A stretch of 46,248 nucleotides of DNA from Bifidobacterium breve (GTDB lineage: Bacteria > Actinomycetota > Acidimicrobiia > Acidimicrobiales > Ilumatobacteraceae), in the NCBI GenBank assembly GCA_945862045.1, contig CAMAWR010000015.1, forward strand, positions 1-46,248, given 5' to 3'. The position numbers were made by a program, and so were the translations under genes. Under the pieces are notes generated by a model. The model had not been told where the DNA came from and ran no database searches. It worked only from the letters and a program-made list of their open reading frames with translations. Of this stretch, positions 18,379 to 27,746 are shown one piece after another. Every line of letters begins with the position of its first letter. Position 1 is the first letter of the stretch.

Positions 18379-20499
18379 ATGGAAGAGTCACATTTGACAA
18401 TAAAATTGAGAAAGCCGCCAGCTTTTCGAAGTCTGGAGTCGATAGCTGGATTCGCAGGGCTCGCATTGGTGATTTTCTTGTTAGCTGGACCAGTGTCAGT
18501 AATACTCGCACGAGTATCGGTGCGAGTTTTGCCGCTTCCTACGTTCTTAGAGGCCGTCACCTCCTATTCTCCGGCTCGCATCCGCTCTGAAAATATTCGG
18601 ATTGTGACAGAAGGAGGGGACTATATTTATCTGAGTCTTTTACTGATTTTGGTCGGAATCATTATCGGGACTTTTCTTTATGCGATATCGGGTTCCAGAG
18701 ACACGGTACTACAAATTAAACATCTCTTGAGTCGTTTATCTTCTGCAAAATGTCTGTACCCCATATCCCTGCTCTTGGTTTTTCTTCACTTTGCGTCGTT
18801 GCACAAGTGGAGAACCGAAGCATTCGGGCAAAGATTTTTGGATGGCTTTGGAATGGGTCCAGCAGTCATCGCAATTGGCACTTCAATAATCTTGAGCAAA
18901 TATAGGAGCAACTTATTTTCACAACTTCAGATACCACCAAAACCAAAATTGCAAAAGCTTTCAATTTTGATCTGTGCTATAATCTTTGTTCCACAGATAC
19001 CCGCATTCGGACGAGCAATCGGGCCTAATCGCGAATTCGGTGTCATTTTCAATGAGTACGCCGCTCCAGCAGCTGGTTTGCACCCGTTTCAGAGCTTTGC
19101 GCCAACTTACACATCGTTGGCTGGTTACATCGTCCGTCCAGTAATATCGCTTGCGGGCGATACGAACGTAATCCGTGTATTAGTTTTGTACCATATTGTC
19201 CTATCAACTTTATTGATTTTCGTCTTAGTTTGGTTATCAAAGCGGATATTGCGTTGCAATCTAGTATTCGCGGCCCTGATAGCCGCAGTGCTGATTAGTC
19301 CCCGTAGCCAGACAGACCTAGCATCAGGTTTTTTGCCGTCAACCTCAAATGCGCCTCGTTTTTTAATTCCACTTCTCGTGTTGACACTCGCTAGCTACTT
19401 TTTCGAAAAACGGAAACCGAGCATGTCACTCACTTTTCTGCTTGGGCTGTTACTGGCGCTAGCAATAATTAATAATACCGAAACTGCAATTCCTTTGGTG
19501 CTTTCTCTTTTGATTACTTTAGGTCTTAAGGTCTTTGCTGATGGCAATTTCGTGTGGAACTTTCTTGCTGTCACCCTTGTTGCTATCGCAACATCCACTG
19601 GTTTACTTTATCTGTTAAGCAATGGACAGCTCATGCAAGGCGGCCAGAACTTGTTGCTCTGGATTACTTCTCGTGGATCGGGTGGTTACGTAAACGCTGT
19701 ACCTGTCTGGGGATTGCATCAGTTTGCGTTTTCTATTCATAGCGTAACTTTGCTCTTTGGAGTTTTGATTGTCATTTTCAAAAAAGGGGACGATCTTGCG
19801 CTTGACTTAAAAGCAAATTCATTAATGGGTGTTGCCACTGGGCTTTTCGGAGTAACAACTTTCCCTTTCTTCGTCGGTGCAAATGGCCCATCTTTTATAT
19901 CATCGCCGTTGTGGTTGCCACTAGTGCTTTCCACTATGACGCTCATTGGTCTACTTAAGACGATTTGGTTATCCATCGAATTCCAGAATTCGAAAACCTC
20001 TCGTGACGATTCGAGATATTTCGGTCCGTTACCATGGGTGATCTCTTCGTTATTGCTTTGCTCACTTATGTTCGTTCCTGATCCTCAAAATGTTGTGGGA
20101 ATTCACTTTAGGCGGGATGCAGTTACATGGTCGACAGAAACCTTTGCGTCTGAACCCGTTGTTCAGTCAATTATGAAAGTTGTAACCCAAAAATCTGATT
20201 CTTTAAGAATTGCCTATTATGGAGAGTACGGCAACTTGATTTCACTTCTTACTGGAATTGAATCTGTTTATGGAACACATGATCCGATGATCGCCTATTC
20301 GTCTGGTAAATCTGCAGCTGCAACTTGTCGGCCAATTAAGCTCTCTAATCCACATCTTGTGTACGCGAGCAAGCGCTTCCTACCGGTGCAGTTTTTGGAT
20401 TCAGGTGTTCTGAATGGGCCCTGCCCAGGTCTATTGAGAGACACCACATTTGAGTCTGATTTTTTGATTCGTTATGTTTACACACCGTCGAGTGGGTAG
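18379..20499 (+). CDS. Large polytopic membrane protein of unknown function
   Basis: A 706-residue protein not recognised. About twelve to fourteen hydrophobic helices span residues 20-570, followed by a soluble, probably extracytoplasmic C-terminal domain of about 120 residues with several cysteines (AAATCRPIKL, NGPCPGLL). The layout resembles GT-C glycosyltransferases or polysaccharide-assembly proteins, but I see no diagnostic motif. The segment ARIRSENIRIVTEGGDY follows the first helix. The DNA is AT-rich; the 60 bases from 18901 are about one-third G+C. It lies 39 bases after the previous membrane gene and is probably co-transcribed with it. Confidence 0.75.
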   Translation: MEESHLTIKLRKPPAFRSLESIAGFAGLALVIFLLAGPVSVILARVSVRVLPLPTFLEAVTSYSPARIRSENIRIVTEGGDYIYLSLLLILVGIIIGTFLYAISGSRDTVLQIKHLLSRLSSAKCLYPISLLLVFLHFASLHKWRTEAFGQRFLDGFGMGPAVIAIGTSIILSKYRSNLFSQLQIPPKPKLQKLSILICAIIFVPQIPAFGRAIGPNREFGVIFNEYAAPAAGLHPFQSFAPTYTSLAGYIVRPVISLAGDTNVIRVLVLYHIVLSTLLIFVLVWLSKRILRCNLVFAALIAAVLISPRSQTDLASGFLPSTSNAPRFLIPLLVLTLASYFFEKRKPSMSLTFLLGLLLALAIINNTETAIPLVLSLLITLGLKVFADGNFVWNFLAVTLVAIATSTGLLYLLSNGQLMQGGQNLLLWITSRGSGGYVNAVPVWGLHQFAFSIHSVTLLFGVLIVIFKKGDDLALDLKANSLMGVATGLFGVTTFPFFVGANGPSFISSPLWLPLVLSTMTLIGLLKTIWLSIEFQNSKTSRDDSRYFGPLPWVISSLLLCSLMFVPDPQNVVGIHFRRDAVTWSTETFASEPVVQSIMKVVTQKSDSLRIAYYGEYGNLISLLTGIESVYGTHDPMIAYSSGKSAAATCRPIKLSNPHLVYASKRFLPVQFLDSGVLNGPCPGLLRDTTFESDFLIRYVYTPSSG

Positions 20500-20510
20500 C
20501 AGAAATTTTG

Positions 20511-21233
20511 ATGGCTCCCCGTATTCTATTGCCCGGCAAATTGACGTCGGGTGCCACTGGGGTTCGTGGCGACAGTTATTCCAACGGCTTGCGATACGCC
20601 GAAGCAATCGCCCGTGCTGGTGGCGTGGTCATGACGGTGCCACCGCTCACTGAGTCACTATCGCATGTGGCGTCGCTGGTCGCCGCAGTAGATGGGGTGC
20701 TCATCCAGGGTGGAGGCGATATTGACCCCGCGCGTTATGGCGACGCACAGCGCAGTGACACCGTGTACGGCATCGTGGCGGCCCATGACGAGTTCGAGCT
20801 TGCAGTTGTTCGCGAAACGGTGCGTCAAGATAAACCCCTACTCGCTATTTGTCGGGGCATCCAGATTCTCAACGTCGCTCTTGGCGGCACATTGCATCAA
20901 GACCTCGGGGGTGTGCTCAGCGATCGCGAAAGTCACTGGAATACGTACCACTCGATCACATTAACGACTGGTTCACGACTCGCGCTGGCCATGGGTACCA
21001 CCTCACCGCAGCGTTGTCACTCGTACCATCATCAGGCACTGCGCGATGTGTCACCTAATCTCGCCATCGTTGCCCGCGCACCGGATGATGTGATCGAAGC
21101 CGTAGAGCACCGCCATGCTCGTTGGATTGTGGGTGTGCAATGGCACCCGGAAGACGACGCGGCAGAAACTTCCGACCAGCAGAAACTATTTGACGGCTTT
21201 GTTGCCCAGTGCCAGCACAACCAACTGATCTAG
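20511..21233 (+). CDS. Gamma-glutamyl-gamma-aminobutyrate hydrolase-family protein (peptidase C26)
   Basis: A 240-residue class I amidotransferase-like hydrolase of the PuuD type. It has the glycine-rich IQGGGDIDPARYG, the nucleophile in LAICRGIQILNVALGG (cysteine about 114), SYHHQAL and the His/Glu pair in GVQWHPEDD (about 212 and 214). Members cleave gamma-glutamyl amides such as gamma-glutamyl-GABA; the substrate here is unproven. No other polyamine or GABA genes are nearby. ATG at 20511 is preferred over the adjacent TTG at 20508. Its stop and that of nuoN on the other strand share the palindrome CTAG (21230-21233). Confidence 0.92.
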   Translation: MAPRILLPGKLTSGATGVRGDSYSNGLRYAEAIARAGGVVMTVPPLTESLSHVASLVAAVDGVLIQGGGDIDPARYGDAQRSDTVYGIVAAHDEFELAVVRETVRQDKPLLAICRGIQILNVALGGTLHQDLGGVLSDRESHWNTYHSITLTTGSRLALAMGTTSPQRCHSYHHQALRDVSPNLAIVARAPDDVIEAVEHRHARWIVGVQWHPEDDAAETSDQQKLFDGFVAQCQHNQLI

Positions 21234-22753
21234 CGCACCAGCCTGGTGAGTGAGTCGCCCAAGTCGAGCAACCAGGTGGGCAACACGCCGAGCACCAACG
21301 TGATTGTGACTGCGACACCGAGGGACAATCGACCGGCAATCGTGATCGTGCGCGGCACGACAGTTACTGGTTCAGCAAGCCACATACTCACCATGATGCG
21401 CAAATAGAGATAGGCCGCAATCACTGCCGACACCATCGCCAACACCGCCAACACGTAGCTTTCTGTCGATACCGCTGCACGAATCACACCAAATTTGGCC
21501 ACAAAACCACTCGTGAGTGGCACACCTGCCTGCGCCAGCAGCAGCACGGTGAAGCCGAGTGCAAATACCGGGTTGGTTTTGGCGACACCCTTGAATACAT
21601 CAAGTGAGGTTGCGGACGCAGCCCCAGCCACGATCGACACTGCTGCAAACGAACCAAGAGCCAACACTGAATACAACACCACATAAATAAGTGCTGCTGA
21701 CACACCATCGCCGGCCGACTCTGAACCAATGTGGCCTGCTGCTTCCAGACCCACGAGCATGAAACCGGCATGACTCACCGACGAGTATGCCAACATGCGC
21801 TTCACATCGGTCTGCACGATTGCCAACAGCGAGCCCACTACCAGCGTGAGCACCGCCAGCCCGAAGACTGCCGGGCGCCAGTCGTCGGCACGCGACGGGA
21901 ATGCGACAACGAAAAGACGCACGAGTGCCACAACCGCGGCCACTTTGCCGAGCGAGGCCATAAACCCAGTCACATGCGTTGGCGCACCCTGATACACGTC
22001 AGGCGTCCACGAATGAAACGGCACCAAGGCAACCTTGAAGCCGAAACCGACAAGCAGCAGAGCGATACCCGCCAACAACATCGCATCGTTGCGCGGCACG
22101 CTGACCTCATCCGCCAGCACGACCCCGATGTCATTGAGGCTCGTTTGCCCGGTCGTGCCGTAGACCAGTGCGATGCCGTACAACAAAAATGCAGACGCAA
22201 AACCGCCGAGAATGAAATACTTCAGCCCCGCTTCCTGACTGGCCGCACGCCGCCGATCACTGGCTGCCAGCACGTACAACGACAGGCTCAAAATCTCGAT
22301 TCCCAAAAATGACACGATGAGATCGTTGGCAGTCACCATGATCGCCGCACCAATCCCCGCAGTGAGTAGCAATGCATAGTGCTCGAGTGAGTCGGTGGAG
22401 CGCGGTGCCGTATCGGCGGCTGAGCGCGCCGCAGCATCGGCCATGGTCATGCTCGTGAACACAACAGCGATACAAATCGTGATGAATGCAAGCAGTCCGA
22501 AACGGTCCTGCGCCAGGGCACTTTTCACCAACGTGCGCGGTGCCGCAGTACCGAGGTCGGCAAACTGCAATGCTGCGAGCACCCCGGCTACACCCGCTGT
22601 CGTTGCCGACACCATGCCGTAACAGCCGCGGCGCCAACGCGGGGTCAGTGCACCGACCAACAGCAACAGCAACAGTCCGCCGAGCAGTGCGATGTATGGC
22701 GATAGCGCATACCACTCAACTGTCGGGGCGACGAAGTCGGTACCGAGATCCAT
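21230..22753 (-). CDS. nuoN: NADH-quinone oxidoreductase subunit N (cluster 2)
   Basis: A 507-residue antiporter-like subunit closing the 14-gene cluster. Conserved charges are present: the glutamate in FLGIEILSLSLYV, lysines in FKVALVPFHSWTPDVY and SLGKVAAVVAL, and the distal lysine in GFVAKFGVIR. It has clearly diverged from the cluster 1 copy, arguing for two old, separately evolving complexes and not a recent duplication. ATG at 22753, three bases after the nuoM stop, with GGGGA upstream. It converges with the peptidase C26 gene. Confidence 0.96.
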   Translation of the reverse strand: MDLGTDFVAPTVEWYALSPYIALLGGLLLLLLVGALTPRWRRGCYGMVSATTAGVAGVLAALQFADLGTAAPRTLVKSALAQDRFGLLAFITICIAVVFTSMTMADAAARSAADTAPRSTDSLEHYALLLTAGIGAAIMVTANDLIVSFLGIEILSLSLYVLAASDRRRAASQEAGLKYFILGGFASAFLLYGIALVYGTTGQTSLNDIGVVLADEVSVPRNDAMLLAGIALLLVGFGFKVALVPFHSWTPDVYQGAPTHVTGFMASLGKVAAVVALVRLFVVAFPSRADDWRPAVFGLAVLTLVVGSLLAIVQTDVKRMLAYSSVSHAGFMLVGLEAAGHIGSESAGDGVSAALIYVVLYSVLALGSFAAVSIVAGAASATSLDVFKGVAKTNPVFALGFTVLLLAQAGVPLTSGFVAKFGVIRAAVSTESYVLAVLAMVSAVIAAYLYLRIMVSMWLAEPVTVVPRTITIAGRLSLGVAVTITLVLGVLPTWLLDLGDSLTRLVR

Positions 22754-22756
22754 AAG

Positions 22757-24313
22757 TTAGTCCCCTGCCTCGCCCTGAATGGGGCGCTGATAATCGGTTC
22801 GTGATTCGACATGCTCGATGAGCGCAGCCACGCTTGGTTCGATGCGCGACAACATGGGCTTGGGGTATACACCTGTGAACACGATGATTGCAACGAACAC
22901 ACTCAGCAGCACACCTTCGCGCAGGCGCAGTTCGGCAAAACCTTGATTCGCCTCGTCGGGCTCACCATGGAACACCCGCTGGTAGGCCCACAGCAAATAC
23001 AAGGCGGCCAACACCACACCAAAGGTGCCGATGATGACCCACCAGCGTGCGGTATCGAACGCACCAATCAGGATCAGGAATTCGCCAACGAAACCATTTA
23101 GCCCGGGCAGGCCAATCGATGACAACATCACCACCATGAAAAAACCAGCAAAGATCGGTGCCACGTGCTGCAAACCACGCAACTCAGCAATCATGCGGGT
23201 ATGACGACGTTCGTAGATCATGCCGACAAGCAAGAACAGCGCACCTGTTGACACACCGTGGTTGACCATCTGCATCACACCACCGGTAATGGCTTGATCG
23301 GTGAGCGCAAACGTGCCGAGCACGATGAAACCAAGGTGCGCCACGCTTGAATACGCAACAAGACGCTTCAAATCAGACTGCATCGTGGCTGCAATTGCGC
23401 CATACAGAATGCCAATCACTGCCAAGGTGTAGAGCGCCGGGCGGGCCCACACGCTGGCTTCTGGGAACAAGTACACCCCGAAGCGCAGCAAGCCGTACGT
23501 ACCCATCTTCAGCAATACGCCAGCCAAAATGACCGAGCCACCGGTTGGTGCTTGGGTATGTGCATCAGGCAACCAGGTGTGCACCGGAAACAGCGGCACT
23601 TTGACGGCGAACGCAACTGCGAAGGCGACGAACAACCAGCGGCCTTCGGTGATGGAGAGCGAACCAGTTTCGGCCAATGCAACAAGGTCAAAGGTGACTT
23701 CACCCACCGAATCGCGCGAGAGCAGGGCGGTGGCGACGATACCCACCAACATGAATGCTGAACCAGCCATGGTAAAGAGGAAGAACTTGGTGGCCGCATA
23801 TACGCGGTCGTCATAACCCCAACCGCCAATCAAGAAATACATCGGCACGAGCACAATTTCGAAGAACACGAAAAACAAGAACAAGTCGAGGCTGACGAAC
23901 GAACCCATCACACCTGCCTGCAGGATCAGCATCCATGCAAGATACGGACGCTCGTCATGGTGCGGGTCGACACCAGCGATGACCAACGGGAACAAGATGC
24001 CGGTCAGCACCACCAAAAACAATGAGATGCCGTCGATGCCAAGATGCCATGAAATGCCCCATGCCGGAATCCATTCGTGTTTCGACACGAATTGAAACCC
24101 TGCATCGGCCGGGTCGAACGCCTGCAATACCCACAGGCTGAGCGCACCCGTGACGACACTGGAACTCAGCGCAGCAAGTTTGGTCCACTCGGGTCGGTAC
24201 CGGCCAAACGACAACACTGCTCCCGCGCCAATCAATGGCACGAGCACCAGCGCGGTGAGAATCGGAAACGCCAGGATGGACGAATCTGAGGCTGCCGCAA
24301 TCATCACCTTCAT
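22757..24313 (-). CDS. nuoM: NADH-quinone oxidoreductase subunit M (cluster 2)
   Basis: A 518-residue antiporter-like subunit with intact FFVFFEIVLVPMYF, VKVPLFPVHTWLPDAHT, LLKMGTYGLLRFG and GFVGEFLILIG motifs, covering the glutamates and lysines used in proton translocation. The ATG at 24313 overlaps the nuoL stop as ATGA, which makes it more likely than the in-frame start at 24340; a second ATG lies at 24304. Part of the complete NADH-oxidising complex I. Confidence 0.95.
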   Translation of the reverse strand: MKVMIAAASDSSILAFPILTALVLVPLIGAGAVLSFGRYRPEWTKLAALSSSVVTGALSLWVLQAFDPADAGFQFVSKHEWIPAWGISWHLGIDGISLFLVVLTGILFPLVIAGVDPHHDERPYLAWMLILQAGVMGSFVSLDLFLFFVFFEIVLVPMYFLIGGWGYDDRVYAATKFFLFTMAGSAFMLVGIVATALLSRDSVGEVTFDLVALAETGSLSITEGRWLFVAFAVAFAVKVPLFPVHTWLPDAHTQAPTGGSVILAGVLLKMGTYGLLRFGVYLFPEASVWARPALYTLAVIGILYGAIAATMQSDLKRLVAYSSVAHLGFIVLGTFALTDQAITGGVMQMVNHGVSTGALFLLVGMIYERRHTRMIAELRGLQHVAPIFAGFFMVVMLSSIGLPGLNGFVGEFLILIGAFDTARWWVIIGTFGVVLAALYLLWAYQRVFHGEPDEANQGFAELRLREGVLLSVFVAIIVFTGVYPKPMLSRIEPSVAALIEHVESRTDYQRPIQGEAGD

Positions 24314-26223
24314 GCCAGCCACCCACGCCATACGAACCATGCGAGCAAGGCCACCGTGCCGAGTGAAATGATCACCGCGTAGGCGCGTACGAAACCCGAC
24401 TGTGCCCGGCGCACCTGTGCACCCACACCCCGCGCCAACGACCCCGCGCCATTCACGGCGCCATCCACGACTCGGGCATCAAAGTTGGTGACACCACGGA
24501 ACACCGCAGCACCAGGCCCACCGACGAGGCGGGCGACAGTCGCGTCATAGAACCACGCATTTTCCAACACCTTCGGCTCGATCGTCGGCACACGTCGCTT
24601 GGCGTACACCGCAACGGATAGCGCAATACCAGTGCACGCAACCAGGCTGGCGGCGATTAACAACACGTACTTGTTGTCATACGCCCACGTGCCCTTGATA
24701 CTGCGTTCGGCTTCTTCCACCACCGGCTCGAGCCAGTTCTCCAAGAAATGCAGCTTCTTGCTGAACGGCAACTGCATCGCCCCACCTGCGACCGAGAGAC
24801 AAGCCAAAACCACCAACGGCACGAGCATGACTTTGGGGCTTTCGTGCGGACGGAAATCGCCGTGTGCACCGTGCTCGGTCGCTGCGTCATTCCAACGCGC
24901 CGCACCGAAGAACACCATGATGACCTGGCGTGTCATGTAATACGCCGTCAGTAGTGCGGTGATCATGCCGACCACATACAGCAGTCGATTATCGGCATAC
25001 ACATACAACAAAATTTCGTCCTTCGACCAGAAACCAGCAAACGGTGGCACACCGGCAATCGCCAGCCAGCCGATGATGAATGTAAATGCAGTCACCGGCA
25101 TCGCCACACGCAAAGCGCCCATCTTGCGCATGTCTTGCTCATGATGCATGCCATGAATGACCGCGCCCGAGCCCAAAAAGAGCAGTGCTTTGAAGAAGGC
25201 GTGGGTCACCATATGAAACATTGCAGCGACATAGGCCCCCGAGCCAATCGCCAAGAACATGAACCCGAGTTGCGACACCGTTGAATATGCCAGTACCCGC
25301 TTGATGTCGTGTTGTGCCACGGCGATCGACGCAGCAAAAAGTGCGGTCGCTGCCCCGACGATGGCAATCGTGTCAGGAACCCATGCATATGACTCGGTAA
25401 GCACAGGGCCGACCCGTGTCAGCAGGAACACACCGGCAGTCACCATCGTTGCGGCATGGATGAGTGCCGACACGGGTGTCGGGCCCTCCATTGCATCTGG
25501 CAGCCAGAAATACAGCGGCAACTGCGCACTTTTACCGCATGCACCGACGAATAGCAGCAATGCAATCGCCGAAATCGCCGTTTGCGAAATGGTGCCCTCG
25601 AGCGCAGCTTCGTTGATCGCTTTGTAGGACACCGAACCGACGGCCGAGAACGCTACGAACATCGCAGTCATCACACCCCAGTCACCGATGCGGTTGGTGA
25701 CGAAGGCTTTCTTGCCGGCAACAGCTGCGCTATTGCGGGTGTGCCAGAACGAAATCAGAAAGTACGAGCACGCCCCCACACCCTCCCAGCCGAGGAAGGT
25801 CACGAGTAGGTTCTCGCCGAGCACCAGCATCAACATCGAGAACACGAACAGGTTCAGATACAAAAAGAACTTGGCGAACTTCGGGTCACCGTGCATGTAC
25901 CCGATTGCATACAGATGAATCAGCGAACTAATACCAGTGACGAACAAGGCCATCGTGATGCTGAGCGGGTCGGCCAACAGTGCGAAGTCGATTTGCAATG
26001 CGCCGACGGGAATCCACTGAAAAAGCGTCACCACATGCGAACGTTCCTCGGCAGGCATGCCGAGCAGGTCAAAGTACACCGCGACAGTGACCGCAAGAGA
26101 TGTAGCCGTCATTAGGGTCGCCAACCAGCCGGCGCGTGGCTCACCAATGCGTGAACCGGCAACGATCAAAATCAGTCCACCGACAAGCGGGAAGAACGGC
26201 ACCAGCCACACCAAATTTGACAT
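24310..26223 (-). CDS. nuoL: NADH-quinone oxidoreductase subunit L (cluster 2)
   Basis: A 637-residue distal proton-pumping subunit of normal length. Motifs include FLGWEGVGACSYFLI, CGKSAQLPLYFWLPDAM, QHDIKRVLAYSTVSQLG and FAGFWSKDEILL, and the C-terminal lateral-helix region. The loop that is histidine-rich in cluster 1 is short here (TEHGAHGDFRPHESP). Starts at the ATG at 26223, four bases past the nuoK stop. Confidence 0.96.
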   Translation of the reverse strand: MSNLVWLVPFFPLVGGLILIVAGSRIGEPRAGWLATLMTATSLAVTVAVYFDLLGMPAEERSHVVTLFQWIPVGALQIDFALLADPLSITMALFVTGISSLIHLYAIGYMHGDPKFAKFFLYLNLFVFSMLMLVLGENLLVTFLGWEGVGACSYFLISFWHTRNSAAVAGKKAFVTNRIGDWGVMTAMFVAFSAVGSVSYKAINEAALEGTISQTAISAIALLLFVGACGKSAQLPLYFWLPDAMEGPTPVSALIHAATMVTAGVFLLTRVGPVLTESYAWVPDTIAIVGAATALFAASIAVAQHDIKRVLAYSTVSQLGFMFLAIGSGAYVAAMFHMVTHAFFKALLFLGSGAVIHGMHHEQDMRKMGALRVAMPVTAFTFIIGWLAIAGVPPFAGFWSKDEILLYVYADNRLLYVVGMITALLTAYYMTRQVIMVFFGAARWNDAATEHGAHGDFRPHESPKVMLVPLVVLACLSVAGGAMQLPFSKKLHFLENWLEPVVEEAERSIKGTWAYDNKYVLLIAASLVACTGIALSVAVYAKRRVPTIEPKVLENAWFYDATVARLVGGPGAAVFRGVTNFDARVVDGAVNGAGSLARGVGAQVRRAQSGFVRAYAVIISLGTVALLAWFVWRGWLA

Positions 26224-26227
26224 GTGC

Positions 26228-26536
26228 CTAGCCCTTCAGCTCCGCCAGGTCATCGGCACTCAGGCTGGAACGATTGCGCATGATCGCCACGATGATGCCC
26301 AACCCAACCACGACTTCGGCTGCGGCAACCACCAAGACGAAGAACACGATCGACTGACCGTCGATATCGGTGAGTTCACGTGCCAGCGCAACGAACGAAA
26401 GATTGACCGCATTCAACATCAGTTCGATGCACATGAACATGACGAGAGGATTGCGCCGCACCATCACGCCGACGGTGCCGATGACAAACAGCAGTGCCGC
26501 AACCACCAGATACGACAACGTCGTCGGCTCGGGCAT
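26228..26536 (-). CDS. nuoK: NADH-quinone oxidoreductase subunit K (cluster 2)
   Basis: A 102-residue three-helix subunit. The two membrane glutamates are present, in [11 protein letters not shown] and [10 protein letters not shown]. The ATG at 26536 sits five bases after GGGGAG and touches the last base of the nuoJ stop; a GTG directly before it (26539) is the only rival start. Normal length. Confidence 0.95.
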   Translation of the reverse strand: MPEPTTLSYLVVAALLFVIGTVGVMVRRNPLVMFMCIELMLNAVNLSFVALARELTDIDGQSIVFFVLVVAAAEVVVGLGIIVAIMRNRSSLSADDLAELKG

Positions 26537-27072
26537 CACATCTCCCCTGGCACACGACGACGTGCCAGCATCACGGTGCCGACAACGGCAACGACCAGCA
26601 ATACCGACGTAAGTTCGAAGGCAACGACATAGTCGCCGAACACCGAGCGCGCCAATTGCTGAATGTTGGCGTCCCCCGTTGCGCCGGCGACCGATGTGTC
26701 AAGACCTTCTGCCCGGGTCGTGAGCAACTCGCTACCGCGCGATACGGCAATGACCAGCAAGCCAAGTAGCCCCAGCCCTGCCACCCCAGCCAGCCAACGT
26801 TGCGCAATAAGCGGCTCAGTTTGCAAATCTTCGGCCTTGTCGACACCGAGCAACATGATGACGAAGAGAAACAGCACCACGATTGCGCCCGCATACACGA
26901 TGATTTGTACGGCAGCCAAAAAGTAGGCCTCAAGCGCCACGAAGTGCACGGCAACACCGAACAGAGTCAACACCAACGACAACGCGGCATGCACCGGATT
27001 TCGGCGTGTAACCACGCCGAGTGCCCCGACCAACATCATTGCACTCGCCAAAACAAAAACTATGAGTTGCAT
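26536..27072 (-). CDS. nuoJ: NADH-quinone oxidoreductase subunit J (cluster 2)
   Basis: A 178-residue five-helix subunit with the conserved [18 protein letters not shown] helix. The ATG at 27072 shares a base with the nuoI stop (TGATG), so translation is probably coupled. A polar loop of about 40 residues lies between the fourth and fifth helices. It differs considerably from cluster 1 NuoJ. Confidence 0.95.
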   Translation of the reverse strand: MQLIVFVLASAMMLVGALGVVTRRNPVHAALSLVLTLFGVAVHFVALEAYFLAAVQIIVYAGAIVVLFLFVIMLLGVDKAEDLQTEPLIAQRWLAGVAGLGLLGLLVIAVSRGSELLTTRAEGLDTSVAGATGDANIQQLARSVFGDYVVAFELTSVLLVVAVVGTVMLARRRVPGEM

Positions 27073-27746
27073 CAGTGCTGCGTGCCACCGTTATTTGCCG
27101 ATGATGCATCCGCTACGACTTGCGCAGCCTCTGCGGCTCGCACACCATAACCGAGCTCGCCCGCCCACGACACCACACCGACGAAGGCCGCATCACCCGC
27201 TGGTGCGGTCGCACGCATCCACGCCGAGGTGTGTTCATCTTCCCCCGGGCGCCAATCTTCCCACGCCAAATGCTGTGGCTTGCCGTCGTCACCAACGAGT
27301 AACTCATTCTTGGTGTAGATCGCATCTTTGCGATTGGTGAACGAGAACTCGAAGAGTTTGGTCTCGGTAATCGCCTCGGTTGGACATGCCTCGACACATA
27401 GGTCGCAGTGAATGCAACGCAGGTAATTGATCTCGTAAATCCAGCCGAACCGCTCGCCGGGTGAGGTTGGGTTGTCGGGGTCGTTGTCGGCACCACGCAC
27501 GTGGATGCACTTGGCAGGGCACACTGCCGAGCACAATTCGCAGCCAATGCACTTTTCCATGCCATCTTCGTACCGATTGAGCACATGTCGGCCGTGCAGA
27601 CGCTCTGGCTTGTCAATTTTTTCGTCCATCGTGGACGCATTGCGCTTGTTGCGTTTGAACATGCGGCCACCCGAGTATTGCGTGGTCACACGGTTCTTGC
27701 GACCGTGCTGACGCATGGTGACGATAAATCCACCTAGATAACCCAT
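27072..27746 (-). CDS. nuoI: NADH-quinone oxidoreductase subunit I, 8Fe-8S (cluster 2)
   Basis: A 224-residue dicluster subunit with two full [4Fe-4S] motifs: C66, C69, C72, C76 in [13 protein letters not shown] and C111, C114, C117, C121 in [13 protein letters not shown]. It is longer than cluster 1 NuoI because of a tail of about 60 residues, acidic then alanine-rich. The N-terminus up to about residue 40 is basic ([10 protein letters not shown]). The start at 27746 directly abuts the nuoH stop (27747). Confidence 0.95.
   Translation of the reverse strand: MGYLGGFIVTMRQHGRKNRVTTQYSGGRMFKRNKRNASTMDEKIDKPERLHGRHVLNRYEDGMEKCIGCELCSAVCPAKCIHVRGADNDPDNPTSPGERFGWIYEINYLRCIHCDLCVEACPTEAITETKLFEFSFTNRKDAIYTKNELLVGDDGKPQHLAWEDWRPGEDEHTSAWMRATAPAGDAAFVGVVSWAGELGYGVRAAEAAQVVADASSANNGGTQH

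Larger units (their letters stand above)
16870..20499. other. AT-rich two-gene segment
   Basis: Base composition drops sharply across these two genes: 20 of 60 bases from 18901 are G or C, against 33 of 60 from 34201 inside nuoD. It returns to local values in the flanking ilvA and peptidase C26 genes. No tRNA, integrase, direct repeats or transposase mark the borders, so acquisition by transfer is only an inference. Confidence 0.6.
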
